Shown: positions 1 to 13,165 of the stretch, in pieces
Layout: every line of letters starts with the position of its first letter
Position numbering within the stretch: the first letter of the stretch is position 1
Source: Hysterium pulicare CBS 123377
Taxonomy: Eukaryota > Ascomycota > Dothideomycetes > Hysteriales > Hysteriaceae
DNA length: 45,517 bases
Reading direction: 5' to 3'
Assembly: GCA_000467715.1 (NCBI GenBank)
Contig: AJFK01000364.1
Coordinates: 1 to 45,517, forward strand
Made by a program: the position numbers and the translations under genes
The notes under the pieces: model-generated
Seen by the model: the letters and a program-made list of their open reading frames with translations, nothing else
What the model was told of the DNA's origin: nothing
The model's database searches: none

Positions 1-711
1 AGACTGAACTACTAAATTTAAGATCCGACCAGATCCCCTTATTTACGATAAAATATAGTAAAATCTATATAAATCTTAGTGGAAAAACCGAAAGAATTAG
101 TATTAAATTATGTAGATAAACCACTATGATTGATAGTACCAAAACAACCTTGATTCATCGTGAAGCAAAACCCGTAGGGGTCCTGTGGAATGCGAGAGGT
201 TTGATGAAACCTCTTGTTTTTTTTATTGATGGACATTTTGGGATGAGACTTGTAGACCGTTCTATTAACACTGTGTTGCTGAGGCGGGCTTAGTGCTGTG
301 CTGTTCAGCTCTTTCGCGGGCAGGATAATGATGATAGCTGCTAGAAGCATAGATCCGTGTGTCGACTCTTCTTTCTTTATATCATTTTTCTTGCCTATAT
401 AACGACTCTTTATTCAGAATTGATAGCATAAGCCTATTATTGCAATACAATTCACATCATGTTCTGATAAATTATGATATAATCTATCAAACACCATCAA
501 ATATGGTGCGTTCGTTGTGTACAGAAGGATACCGCCATTTTCTCTTGAGAGCTTAAGCATGTTAAAATCTATCCCAACTTTTCTGATCTCAGAACTCCGG
601 TCTACATCAAACGATGAAGCTCCCACCATGACACACATATATACAAGGCCCAAGCCCGGTCACAGCAGTAGCCCGTCTTCGAACGGCGACAAGACCCTCA
701 ACTCAAAACAT
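1..711. other. Gene-free left edge with AT-rich tract
   Basis: No supportable gene was found here. The first ~125 bp and parts of 360-500 are AT-rich with little C, like RIP-decayed or intergenic fungal DNA. Short open frames carry no recognisable motif. The right end is the 3' flank of the CFEM receptor gene on the minus strand. Confidence 0.5.
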
Positions 712-2312
712 TCACGGCGTGAAAAAGCTCCCCTGCTCCACCGTCTTCACCACCTCATCCCTCTTCCCAAAGCTCTCGCCAGACCCCGTACTCTCCGCCT
801 TACTCGCCCACCCCTTGCCCGCCCTCCCCAGTTCCACAAGCTGCACCTCATCGTCCTCCCCATTCTCACTTTCCACCCTCGTATCCACCGTCTTCGTAAT
901 CCCCACCCCACCAAAACTCAAACCCGCGCTTCCGTTCTTAGGGCGCCCGGAGCCGATTTTCGCGTTGGGGGTATCGTTGTATTGGTATTTGTCGGAGTTG
1001 GATTGCGTGCTGCCGAAGCAGCGGGGGAAGATGGAGGCGAGGAAGCGGCGGAGGGCGGGCATGCAGACGCAGAAGATGCCGACAAAGGCTTCGAGGACGG
1101 ACCAGTAGGCTGTGGGGACGTTGTCGTAGGTTGGGTTTGTGGAGGTGGAGAATTGGACAAGGGATTTCAGGCGAATTATACTGACGATTGTGGTACTGCG
1201 GTTGTGACAAAGGTAAGCACCTCTTCAAAATAGGGGGGGGTGGAGAATCGGCTTTGCTTACAAGGCGCCGATACTGAACATCATCATGATGTATACTTTC
1301 TTTTTGATGCCCATGGATAATTTCATGAGCTCGGGGATTGGAACTAGGATGACGACGATGTCGAATGCGATGTTGAGTCCCGCATGGACCCAGGCGAAGA
1401 TATGGAAGTTGATGCATTTCCCTTGGTGTTCGCCGTCCCAGGACGTCCATATGTACGACACGGGCGTGCAGTTAAAGAGCGTCGTGAATGCAAATGCGAT
1501 AATGTAGCAGACGGAAAATACGAGTAGTGAGTAAATGACAAGCTTTAGCTCCCGGCGAGGGAAAATACGGAGGTAGAAGCAGAGAAAGGACATTTTGGTC
1601 AAGCCGACAGTCATGAAGTAGAAGACTTCTGTGAGCCATGTCAACTAGAGACAGTCAGTTCGCTGTGAGATCCATGTTTTTGCATGAAAAGAGTGGTACC
1701 TTGACAATCGTGTAGATTTGATCAGGTGGGATCGTCCAGATATCTTTCCCAAATCCATCTGCAGACATGAAAAACTCCAATATCCCCATCGGCAATGCAA
1801 CGACTAATGCCACCACCGCAAATATGTCGTCCCAAGCAAAAATACCGCCGGTGCTAATGCATCGTATGACAACGGCAACGATCGCGAGGCCACCGGAGAC
1901 TCCAGACACGATGGGCGTGATGCTGGTGATATCACGCACTGGAGCTCCGCACATCGTTTGCGTTAGGTTCTGCGCCGCTGCTAGTGGTGAGTACATTGTC
2001 CCAAACTTGATGTCAAGGAATGCTCACCCAATGCTTCCTTGATGGTGCATGAAGTGAGAACGCAACCTTGAATCGTACCCATTAAAGGAACATCGGTGCA
2101 AATGCATGTCGTGTTTGTCGGACTACATGTTGTTTGCGCTTTTAAGCTAGATTCAAGACAAGTAGCCTAAAGAAAGTCAGTCAAGACAAGGACGTAAAGA
2201 AAGGGTATGCACTACTTACCGCACATGTGGGCATCTGCGACTGAGCCAGAACAGAGCCTATGAAGCATAACAGAAGAACCAAAGAAGAACCAAAATGCTG
2301 AATAAGTCGCAT
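712..2312 (-). CDS. CFEM-domain seven-transmembrane receptor, Pth11-like
   Basis: Five exons on the minus strand: 2312-2220, 2166-2028, 1980-1700, 1644-1262 and 1195-712, giving 459 aa. Introns are 47-66 bp, all GT-AG. The ATG at 2312 opens a clear signal peptide ending near LAQSQ. A CFEM domain follows with eight cysteines at residues 30, 34, 45, 52, 54, 66, 71 and 88, including the TCICTDVP core. From about residue 95 there is a run of hydrophobic helices typical of the fungal rhodopsin-like/Pth11 membrane family, then a hydrophilic Ser/Gly-rich cytosolic tail. In this family CFEM receptors sit in the plasma membrane and are thought to sense surface or host cues. No ligand can be inferred here. 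An upstream in-frame Met (2465 frame) was rejected because it would bury the signal peptide. Confidence 0.9.
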
Positions 2313-3161
2313 GGTGTAAGTAAAGAGAGGAACAGTTTCAACTACTGGATGCAAAGCAAACGAAGGTGGCTTGGAAAGTTGCCGAGAGGGACTTTTCAAC
2401 AGGAACAAATCAGGCTTGATAAATAATGGAGAAAGTAGAAATTCATCCCCTGCGATCCTGAGCACTCTGGATGCTCATCACGTCCCTCCTTCCTGGCGAC
2501 AAAACCCTTTAGCATCCAACGGTCAACCCTGATTACCGCAGATACCAAAAGGGACCCACAGTATCCATGAAGGGCCTTCGAAAAAGAACAACTGCACGTC
2601 TCAGCACAACTGAAACGGTATTGATCAACCTGCTCAGGTACGCATTCTATCCCCTTGTATGTTAGCGGCTTGGCCTACATACCCAAAGGTCTGAGCAACC
2701 GCGGTCCGCTCGGGCCATACCGCTAGCTGCCCAACGCAACGGTTGGGCGGACTGGTCTCCTGTTGGCTGAGATCCCAAAGCGGTCCGACGTGAAGGCTGC
2801 CGGACTTCGTGTGCAGTGTTAAATTGGTTCGAAGCGATCCCCAATTCTCGTTTCTCGTTTCTGCACTCACCCCAACGGCCATGACTGCTTCTGGTAAGTG
2901 CATGTAGCTGAAGCTATGCAAGAATTCGTCTCCTAACTTGGGAACGGGACTTTGAGGGCAAATCATATCCTTTGCTCTACCTGTGCTCAACCTGTGGAGT
3001 GTGCTTCGGTTAGAATGGCGGCTAAGAAGTGCCTTGCCACCATGACCTGAACGGTGAGCGTCCGGCGGGGGCCACCTTCAGTAGGTCAAAGGATGCTTTC
3101 GTATACATGGTGGGTCTCCAGGAAGCCATTCTATTTCCTGCAGCGAATGGAAGTCTTCAAG

Positions 3162-3203
3162 TTATTGAATGCCTGCCATGAATTATTGAATGCCTGCCAT
3201 GAA
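3162..3203. repeat. Exact 21-bp tandem duplication
   Basis: Two identical adjacent copies of a 21-bp unit beginning TTATTGAATGCCTGCCATG lie at 3162-3182 and 3183-3203. It is in noncoding DNA and probably a replication-slippage product. Confidence 0.95.
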
Positions 3204-3658
3204 CTCATCCAACCTGTTGGGTCCACACAAAAATAATGGGCCTTCCGTTTACAGATTCGATCCTGGTAACGGCCAGAGGGGTCGATGCAATGCTTGCTTC
3301 ACTGCCAAGCACAGCCATTGAATTTTCGAGAGAATTTGGCGGAGTAGCGATCATGATGGGTGCTCGCTTCCGAAAATGATTGGTGCCCTATCCTGCGAGA
3401 CTGCGGTACACATCCGATCGGATGCAAAGAGGTGGTGCAGTATCCGTTTCGTGATAGCACTTCTGCCAAGCAGTCCCGAGCATTGGGAAAGGAGGATGCA
3501 TGCACCTGTCTTCTTGAACATAAACTGCTAGGCTTCTTTAAATTTGCTGTCAATCATTTCCCCGTGCAGTGGTAGGAAGGACTAGATCTGTTTCAAAAAA
3601 CCAAGAATGCAGGAACCCACGGCCCAGAATCATAAAGAGAGGACGGGAGCAAGGCCAT

Positions 3659-3748
3659 ATGCAGACTGGAGTAATGCAGACTGGAGTAATGCAGACTGGA
3701 GTAATGCAGACTGGGGTAATGCAGACTGGGGTAATGCAGACTGGGGTA
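3659..3748. repeat. 15-bp minisatellite, six units
   Basis: Six perfect-length units of ATGCAGACTGGAGTA or ATGCAGACTGGGGTA lie head to tail. Units 1-3 carry A and units 4-6 carry G at position 12, so the array is split cleanly into two variant blocks. The 15-bp period keeps frames open, which creates short ORFs with repeats such as NADWS/NADWG, but no other coding evidence exists. Confidence 0.97.
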
Positions 3749-4032
3749 AAAACATGACATGGCGTGAATGCGTCCTTATCCCGCTATTTTGCTTTTCATG
3801 TTGACTGTGAAGTGTGGACAGAACTGCCGATACATATTTCGGAAATGATAATCAGTAGAGGTAGTTGCGGTGTCAATTACGTATCTCTCTGTTCGTCGTT
3901 TCGTTTATCCTCGCATATCCCTTCTGGACCCTGGACCCGAGCCGAGGAGGCGCACCCCAGATTCCTGTACACCACCTTTTTACCTCCGACCGAACGCCGA
4001 CCCGTCCCCATGTTTGTTGATCTCTTATACTA

Positions 4033-4160
4033 GGGGGATAATAGTATAAGGCTATTTTAATAATTAAGGTAGTTTATATAAAAAATTAGCTTTAAAAGTT
4101 AAAGTATATAAATATTTATACTATAAATATAGATATAGGGATAAAATATAATAAAAAACA
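4033..4160. other. AT-rich, C-depleted island
   Basis: About 128 bp is strongly A/T-biased and TA-rich, with C nearly absent on the given strand and sharp edges against balanced sequence. This is the composition expected of a small RIP-mutated repeat remnant, though it could be a simple AT-rich intergenic tract. No terminal repeats were seen. Confidence 0.6.
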
Positions 4161-4375
4161 TGAGCTGCTTTAAGTCCTCCATATTTCGATCTACAGCGCC
4201 ATCCTCGGTGTTCGGTCCGAGACAAAAAGGTGGTGTAGAGCAGGAGCATGCCGGAGCTGAACTAACGATTCATGCTCCGCAGTAGCAAAAGTTCTGGGCA
4301 TAACACGGAAAGCTACTTACTGTCCAAGATCCGTAGTTTTCTCCTCTCCTTCTTTTTCAATATTCGTCGTTCACC

Positions 4376-6116
4376 ATGGGGCTCTTTTCAGTTCTCCCGG
4401 ACCTCTCCTTGCGAACATGGCTCTTTGTCGTTGTCCCAATCGCAACTGCTCTCTACTGGGGTCTCTGGATTCTCTATTCGCGCACACTGCATCCTCTCAG
4501 TTCAGTCCCCGGACCTTTTTGGGCATCCATAAGCCGAACATGGTACATGTGGCGGGTGTATGTAGGGGACATGGATCAGGTTCAACGTGAACTGCACTCT
4601 CGTCACGGCCCATTGATCAGGATCGCTCCCAATGAGGTTGCTTGTGCAGACCCCTCAGCAATCCCCAAGCTCTATCGTAACCAAGCACCTCTCCGGAAGA
4701 CCGACTTCTATCCCGTATGGGGTGGCACCGCAATCAGCAAGCAGCCAGATACTTTCACTTGTCTGGATGAGAAGGTCCACTCGAATTATAGGAGGATCGT
4801 CAACCCGGTGTATACGCTTTCGAATGTACTGAAGAGTGAGGAGTTTGTTAATCAGTGCACGAGCCTGTTTATTCAGCGTTTGGGAGAGCATGCAGACACC
4901 CAGAAAGCGATCGATCTCGGGAAATGGGTTCAGATGTATAGTGCTATTGCTCAAACCGCTACAAGCTTGTACTCACTCCATACAGGTACTCTTTCGATGT
5001 CATCGGCGAAATCTTCTTCGGCCGCATGTTCGGTTTCATGGAAAAGAGCCACGACCACGGTGCGTTTATCGCATCTCTCGATGCCCTGATGCCAGTATTA
5101 TGCATTGCCGCCGTCGCCCCAACTTATATGCGACCGCTCATCATGGGTTCTGCCATCGTGGTCCCAGCAGCACTGAAGGCAGTTAAGGCAGTGGACGGTA
5201 TCCGGAAAGCAGCTGTCCAGGCTGTAACGCAACGACAAAAGGATATGGAAGCCGGCACCGCTCCACGTCACGATCTTCTGCACCAGCTGTTCGAAATCGA
5301 GCGAGAGAAGGGGAAGAAGGTGAATTTCACTTCTAACGAAGTCACACTTGAATCCTGGATCGCCATGTACGTCTTTGGTGCCGCCATATTTTGCTACTTA
5401 CCTCGTTCGTTGAGACCCCATAGTTCTGACATCGTAATGCAGATTTGCTGGATCTGATACGACCGCTGTCGCTTTGAGGGCGTGCTTTTACTATATCATG
5501 AAACATCCTGATGCGAAGCGCCGTGTGCAAGCTGAACTCGATGCCGCGAATGTCGCTGGATCTCTAAGTTCTCCGATCAAATATGCAGAAGCTATAAAGC
5601 TTCCTTACCTCTGTGCTTGCATCAAAGAAGCAATGAGACTGCACCCAAGCGTAGGATTAACGATTCCACGGCACGCACCAGCAGGTGGTCTCGAGATCTC
5701 CGGCAAGTTCATTCCAAAGAATTATCGTATTGGCGTCAACCCTGCTGTTGTGCAGCTTGACAAGGAGGTCTTTGGTACCGATTCGAGTGATTACAAGCCA
5801 GAAAGATGGCTTGTCAACGAGGAGCAGTTCAAACTCATGGAGAAATCATTGCTGCTTTTCGGAGCTGGTACCAGAACATGTATCGGAAAAAACGTAGGCT
5901 TCTTCTCCCTTGGCCTATATTGAAGGCTTTCGTACTCTCAGGGATGTCACGCTGATTCTTTTTCTGCAGATATCGCTTACTGAAATCTACAAACTTGTGC
6001 CTGAAGTCCTCCGCCATTTCGAGTTGGAGATGGCACACGATCGGCCCTGGACAACGACCAATCGCTGGTTCAACAAGCAGACCGATATAGTCGTGAAGGT
6101 GAAGAGGAGGATATAA
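4376..6116 (+). CDS. Cytochrome P450 monooxygenase, pisatin-demethylase-like
   Basis: Four exons: 4376-4935, 4986-5366, 5443-5893 and 5970-6116, giving 512 aa; introns of 50, 76 and 76 bp. Residues ~13-35 form an N-terminal membrane anchor, so the enzyme is probably ER-bound. A proline-rich hinge (SVPGPFWA) follows. Diagnostic motifs are the I-helix AGSDTT (316-321), the K-helix ExxR in KEAMRLHP, PERW, and the heme loop FGAGTRTCIG with the axial thiolate at Cys460. The family uses NADPH and a P450 reductase to hydroxylate small molecules. The overall pattern resembles the fungal pisatin demethylase/benzoate-hydroxylase-like group, but the substrate cannot be read from sequence. No secondary-metabolite backbone gene is in the window. 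It is followed by the GH30 gene on the same strand. Confidence 0.93.
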
Positions 6117-6681
6117 GGCTGGAGATGTTATTTGTTATCTTGTAAAGAATCCTCGCCCGTTAGCATCTCATGTTCGAACTAGTGGGGGCAAGAATAGATA
6201 CCGTATATCACCGTCCATTGTTTTTTGTTTGAACCCTCCTCGCTGAAAGCATGCCTACATCCTTCATTACCGGAGAAGAAAAGCTCCATTTCTTTAGTAC
6301 TCTCGAGTGATGCTGATCGTTGAATTCCGGGGCTTTAACATGGTTGACACGTGACAAAGTACATCCCGAGGTCGGTTACTATTCTTCCGAAGGACTGTAA
6401 CTAGCATTCTTAGTAAGGTCCTCTTAGGAAACTCGAACATTAGACGTTGGTCTAACTGAAAGACTGCTCGTCACAAGAACGATTGTTATCAATATCTTTC
6501 CCGCGTGTCAAACATTTAGCCTAAATGTCCGGCAATCGAAAAGATTGCTGATGATGATATTCGACTTGGATGTGGGACACTCTGCAGTTACTCAAGTCTC
6601 TTTGTTTAAATAGGCCAGACCAATTTCGGATTATGGGCACCACGCTTGGCTTCCGCGGTTTCGAGCCAGTCCCAACCTCGA
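6117..6681. other. GH30 promoter region
   Basis: No gene. It contains a 17-bp odd-centre palindrome at 6512-6528. An out-of-frame ATG at 6633 opens a frame running past the GH30 start (to 6908), so transcription probably begins downstream of it, or it acts as an upstream ORF. Confidence 0.5.
6512..6528. promoter_or_regulatory. Palindrome with GGCTAAA core, 154 bp before GH30
   Basis: ACATTTAG-C-CTAAATGT is a perfect 8-bp inverted repeat around a single base. The minus strand reads GGCTAAA across the centre. That matches the established XlnR/Xlr1 core (GGCTAA/G) controlling many ascomycete plant-wall hydrolases. A role here is inferred only from sequence and position. Confidence 0.4.
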
Positions 6682-8118
6682 ATGGCTTCACTCGCCGGAC
6701 TCATATCCTTTCTGGTGGCAACATCGCTCACCGCACCGCTCGCCGGGAACGCATCCAAGAGTGCGACCATATCGGTAGATACTCGCGACCGGTTTCAGGT
6801 AATCGATGGATTTGGGTTTTCGGAAGCCTTTCAAAGATCAGCCCAAATTCATGGCAAGTATGGTCTTCCACCCGATCAACAAAGCCGGGTCCTAGATTTC
6901 CTCTTTAGCGATACCGTGGGTGCCGGAGTAAGCATCTTGCGCAATGGCATTGGAAGTTCCGTGGACAGCGAAAAGGACTTTATGGTGTCGATCGAGCCCG
7001 TATCTCCAGGCTCTCCCTCATCTCCTCCAAACTACGTGTGGGACGGCAGCGACGAAAGTCAGCTTTGGTTAACGCAGCAGGCAATGGGCTATGGCGTGCA
7101 TACTATCTATGCAGATGCGTGGTCTGCTCCTGGATTCATGAAGACGAACGGTAATGACTCGAACGGGGGTAACATCTGCGGTGTGCCGGGTACATCGTGT
7201 GCTACTGGTGACTGGCGTCAAGCCTTCGCAAATTATCTCGTTCAGTACTTACGATTCTATCAAGAGGCTGGTGTTAACATCACTCACCTGGGATTCCTCA
7301 ATGAGCCGGATCTAAACCAAACGTATGCAGCAATGCAGTCTTCGGGAGTTCAAGCGGGGGATTTCCTCAATGTTCTTTATCCAACCCTTCAGTCATCCGG
7401 ATTCGGTGGAGTTAAGCTGGTTTGCTGTGAGGCCACGGGTTGGCTCCAGCAAGGCGACATACTTTCCGAACTTCAAACCGTTCCTGGCGCAGAAGACACC
7501 CTGTCCGTTGTCTCTTCACATGGATACCAGACCGACCCCAAGCTCCCTTTCGACACTCCCCACCGTGTCTGGCAAACTGAATGGGCCGACCTCACGGGTC
7601 AATGGACTGACAGATGGGATTTCCTTGGGAAAGTAGGAGAAGGCATTTCCTGGGCCAACAAGATCCAACAAGCGCTCACGTTATCAAACTGCTCAGCCTT
7701 CTTATACTGGATTGGAGCCGAAACTACCAGGACTAATTCGGCGTTAATCAGGTTGAATGGCACGAGAGTAGAAGTCTCGTCTCGTCTTTGGGCGTTTGGC
7801 CAGTTTTCACGCTTCGTGAAACCAGGCGCTACTCGCATTGGGACAAGAAGTAGTGTCGGGGTGTTGCACACCAGTGCATTTGAGAATGCCAATGGAACTG
7901 TCGCAGTGCAGGTGATCAATAACGGACATGATGACTACTCGGTCGATCTGAGTATTGTCGGCAAGTTGGGCGGAGATGACATGTTGGCAACGCCATGGCT
8001 CACGAACAACTTGAACAATCTGACAAACATGGAGCCGATTAGCATCATGAGAGATGAGGAAGTTTGGAAGATCAAAGCTTCAATTCCGGCGAGATCAATG
8101 GTTAGCTTTGTAATGTGA
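6682..8118 (+). CDS. GH30 endo-beta-1,6-galactanase, secreted
   Basis: Single exon, 478 aa. The start at 6682 is the first in-frame ATG; it gives a classical signal peptide (MASLAGLISFLVATS..., cleaved near LAG-NAS). The mature protein begins with the family opening VIDGFGFSEAFQRSA and carries GFLNEPDLN with the acid/base Glu at residue 208, and VWQTEWADL with the nucleophile Glu at residue 300. It ends with the small beta-sandwich and the PARSMVSFVM tail. Overall it resembles the Trichoderma and Neurospora endo-beta-1,6-galactanases (GH30 subfamily 5), which cut beta-1,6-galactan side chains of type II arabinogalactan. Several NxS/T sites fit a secreted glycoprotein. Neighbouring sugar porters and a GH51 arabinofuranosidase support an arabinogalactan role. 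A glucanase or xylanase GH30 is less likely because of the galactanase-type opening and nucleophile region. Confidence 0.92.
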   Translation: MASLAGLISFLVATSLTAPLAGNASKSATISVDTRDRFQVIDGFGFSEAFQRSAQIHGKYGLPPDQQSRVLDFLFSDTVGAGVSILRNGIGSSVDSEKDFMVSIEPVSPGSPSSPPNYVWDGSDESQLWLTQQAMGYGVHTIYADAWSAPGFMKTNGNDSNGGNICGVPGTSCATGDWRQAFANYLVQYLRFYQEAGVNITHLGFLNEPDLNQTYAAMQSSGVQAGDFLNVLYPTLQSSGFGGVKLVCCEATGWLQQGDILSELQTVPGAEDTLSVVSSHGYQTDPKLPFDTPHRVWQTEWADLTGQWTDRWDFLGKVGEGISWANKIQQALTLSNCSAFLYWIGAETTRTNSALIRLNGTRVEVSSRLWAFGQFSRFVKPGATRIGTRSSVGVLHTSAFENANGTVAVQVINNGHDDYSVDLSIVGKLGGDDMLATPWLTNNLNNLTNMEPISIMRDEEVWKIKASIPARSMVSFVM

Positions 8119-8637
8119 GGAATCCAGCAAAGAATCGTGCCATTGAAGTAACGAAGGAAATATCAATAGCAACATTCACTGCACAGATGATGTTGGAGTT
8201 CGGTGACGCAGAGGAAGTGTGAGGAACGGTCGGGTTTTGCACAATGACAAAACAGTTCGCGTATCGCTCTTAGTGCCAAACGAAGACTTGGCATACTGCT
8301 TAATATACTCCGTGCAGTTCACAAATTCGACATGGTAGCCGTGCAACACGATGTTCAGGTATCCTAAGGCATTCAAACATGTTGGTGTTGTAATTTTGCC
8401 GAAGCCACCCAGCCAGCCAAATGCTTAACAACGGAGCTATTCCCCGATAGGTAGCCGTTAATCAAAGCTTGTCGCTGATAAGGAATGCCATTTCAACCCC
8501 GCCGCATTGAGCCGTCCACCATGCGCATGGGTCTTTTGTTTCCCATATCTCCAGCATGCATCGCCTGCATCATTCTCTTTGGCCACCAGGACCGCCTTCG
8601 CCAGTAGGATAGCACCTCCTTCAACACCTAGATCGTC
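8119..8637. other. Intergenic region before first sugar porter
   Basis: About 520 bp with no supported gene. A minus-strand open frame at 8176-8376 and another stretch around 8450-8640 look mildly coding but show no motif. TATA-like and XlnR-core sites were not found. Confidence 0.4.
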
Positions 8638-10523
8638 ATGTCACGACAAGTGACCCTGTCCGGAACTTGGCTTCCTTGCTTCGTGCCGCGGTCATCGGCC
8701 GCCATATCCATCTTGTTGGTTGGCACTTCTATCATCACCTCCTCTGTAGGATGCTTCCATCCAAGATATTGCGCGATAAGCTAATAGCATGTAGACTTTT
8801 GGATATGATGGATCCATGCTGTAGGTTTACGATAATCACGCCATGAAGCACTTCTGATCATCGTAGGAATGGCTTGAACATCCTGCCATCGTATACCGAT
8901 TATTTCCATCTGAATGCGGCTACGGAAGGCTTGCAGACAGCCTCAGTCTTTATTGGAGGCTGCCTTGCTCCGCTCACATGGGGCAAGTTGACTGATCTCC
9001 TCGGTCGTCGCGTTGCGCTGTTTTGGGCTGCCGTCATTACTATTATCGGGGTCATTCTCCAGTCCGCTGCCCAGAATATTGCCATGTTCGTAATAGCCAG
9101 AATCTTCATTGGATACGGTACTTGTGCGTCTGGAGTTTCCGGTCCCGTCTATCTCGCTGAAACCCTTCCGCTTCATTGGAGAGGCTGGGGGTTGGGTATC
9201 TTCAATGACTGCTACTACGTTGGTAAGTATGAACCTTTGTGGATGATGTTTTTCTAGCTCACTGTGAGAATAGGCGGTCTCATTGCTGCCGGAGTGACGT
9301 ATGGAACAGCAAAAATGGATTCTACGTGGGCCTGGCGAATCCCATCGATCATTCAAGGTATCTTCAGCATCATCTGTATCATCATCTTACCGTTCGTCCC
9401 GGAATCTCCAAGATGGATGGTGCATAAGGGTCATCGTGATAGTGCCCTTCAGATTGTAGCAGCAACATACGCAAACGGCGACGTTACAAGTCCAATCGTT
9501 CTTGCCGCATACAAAGAAATCACTGATACTCTCGAGTACGAAAAGAACGTCGGCGAGACCTTGTCGTGGATGCAGATGTTCAAGACTCCTCTTGCGCGCA
9601 AGAGAGTCTTGCTCGCATGTTCGCCCGCAGTCTTCAGTGTCATCGTAGGTAAGATGGTCTCCTTATGATATGATCGCTTTACATCTACCTAACGCGCGTG
9701 TAGGTAACGTGATCGCAAGCTATTATCTTGGGACTATGCTGGATGATGCTGGGATTACAGACACCACAACCCAACTTGAAATCGTAAGGCCTCACGAAAA
9801 GCTTAGTACCCACACGTATGAGCTAATTCGCCGCATTAGAACGTCATCCTCAACGCATGGTGCTTGGTAGTCGCAATATCTGGCACGCTCTCGGTCGACA
9901 AATGGGGTCGCAAGCCTACCGCAGTCGCTTGCACGATCGCCTCCACTATCTTCATTTTCATGATAGGAGGATTGACGAAACGTACGTATTCTATTTTACC
10001 AATCTTAAAGTTAATGGCTCACTTGATTCCTAGGTTACGGCACCTCGTCCAATACCTCCGGCGTTTATGGAACTGTAGCAGCCGTGTTCCTTTTCCAAGG
10101 CGCCTACAGTTTCGGCTGGACTCCGTTGCTTTATCTTTACCCACCGGAGGTATTAAATTATCCAATTCGATCCAACGGCATGGCCGCAGCTCAATTCTCA
10201 AACAACGCCATCGCTTTACTCATCGTTTTTACCATGCCCATTTCTCTCGCCAATATCGGGTGGAAAACATATATGATTAATGGATCATGGGATGTACTCA
10301 TGATTTTTGCTATCATCTGGTTCTGGGTTGAAGTAAGTAACCATTATTCACCCAAATGTTTTACTCTAGCTGAACACATAACTCTACGCAGACGAAGGGA
10401 CGATCCCTTGAGGAGATTGATGCCGTGCTTGAGGGAGCTAAGCATAGCGATGTACCTGACCTAGAGAATATTTATAGGGGAAAGGCGGATGTTGAAGGAC
10501 TGACCACGGAGGTCAAGGCATAA
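8638..10523 (+). CDS. MFS sugar porter 1
   Basis: Eight exons: 8638-8745, 8795-8820, 8867-9222, 9274-9648, 9704-9783, 9840-9981, 10034-10332 and 10392-10523, giving 505 aa. All introns are GT-AG and 46-59 bp; exon 2 is only 26 bp. An in-frame stop just upstream fixes the ATG at 8638 if exon 1 is complete. Sugar-porter signatures are GYDGSML in the first helix (residues 39-45), GKLTDLLGRR in the 2-3 loop, PESPRW before the central loop, and VETKGRSLEEID after helix 12. The family moves mono- or disaccharides across the plasma membrane, usually with protons. It resembles fungal lactose/galactose-permease-like porters. Lying between GH30 and GH51 genes, it may import galactose, arabinose or short oligomers (inference). 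The N-terminal exon is the least certain part. Confidence 0.88.
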
Positions 10524-10817
10524 TAAGAAAAAGACACGATGGAAACTCAATACCTATCACAATCCACCTCGTCTTCTAGGAAAGTTGAGAAGCCAATCGA
10601 CTCTATGCTTCACCTCTGCGGGCATGACATGCATCCCAGTGATTTAAGTAATTAGGCTCGCAAAAATTTGCGGGGAGGTTTTGGATCAACATCGGCGCAT
10701 TCTGCAAAGACTACATTGCAACTATCTAGTCCCGCCCCCGTATCTGTCATGATCTGTCTTCTATGTACAAGATTTATGAGACATTTGGAAAACGGAGGAC
10801 TCAGTGAATCATAGGTA

Positions 10818-12717
<1,900 letters not shown>

Positions 12718-13165
12718 ATTTCTATCGATGTCTTGAACCGAATCCTTTTTTAAAATCTTTCAAAGATCGATAGGGAGATTCTCCTCGGTCATGTGAAAGT
12801 TGAGGCGGGTTCATTGCCGGATGTGGTCTCGGGAATCAAAGTGGGAGAGCGAATGTCATTGGTGGGAAAATGCCGATCCAGCAACAACAATGACCAAAGC
12901 TCTCTCGATTCCTCCGCCTCGAATTGTTCGTCGAGCCATGTCCGAAGACTTTGCAAACCTTACTGCATTCGAAGCTTAATCCGATGACTCGGCAGGCCAT
13001 CATCACTTGTCCGGGGCCGCACTGGAGTACCGCGTGGAGAGCATGGGTAGAGCGGGGAAATTTCCTGGGAGACTGATGCATCCCATCGCAATCTTTGCAT
13101 CTATATAAATCCTTGGCTGTGCAGCTCTCAGGTTCCACAAATCTTTCTGGGTGACCGCATTCACC
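12718..13165. promoter_or_regulatory. Divergent GH51 / sugar porter 2 promoter
   Basis: 448 bp separate two divergent starts, so the interval must hold both promoters. A TATA box lies near the porter side (13102-13109). I found no clear XlnR (GGCTAA) or AraR-like (CGGDTAAW) site by eye. Confidence 0.55.
13102..13109 (+). promoter_or_regulatory. TATA box of sugar porter 2
   Basis: TATATAAA sits 57-64 bp upstream of the ATG at 13166, a typical spacing for a fungal TATA element. No competing TATA is nearer. Confidence 0.6.

Larger units (their letters stand above)
2313..4375. other. 2-kb gene-poor interval
   Basis: No gene supported. It holds a 7-bp-stem inverted repeat at 2729-2748, a 21-bp tandem duplication at 3162-3203, a 15-bp minisatellite at 3659-3748 and an AT-rich island at about 4033-4160. 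The right end is the P450 promoter. Confidence 0.6.

Noticed and set aside
517-1233. 238-codon plus-strand open frame
   Set aside because: It lies antisense to the last exons of the CFEM receptor gene and has low-complexity composition with no motif. The minus-strand model has a full CFEM pattern and clean introns.
2729-2748. Perfect 7-bp inverted repeat GCCCAAC / GTTGGGC with a 6-base loop
   Set aside because: Too short and isolated to support an RNA gene or terminator; such hairpins occur by chance in a window this size.
3569-3804. Two overlapping short frames across the minisatellite, giving NADWS-like or MQTGV repeats
   Set aside because: The frames stay open only because the repeat period is 15 bp. 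There is no flanking coding signal, signal peptide or conserved domain.
6646-6681. Upstream extension of GH30 from a non-ATG start
   Set aside because: The frame at 6646 begins with TTG. The ATG at 6682 gives a standard signal peptide.
8176-8640. Minus-strand coding-like stretches before sugar porter 1
   Set aside because: Open frames are short, in different phases and without recognisable motifs; no splice model joins them.
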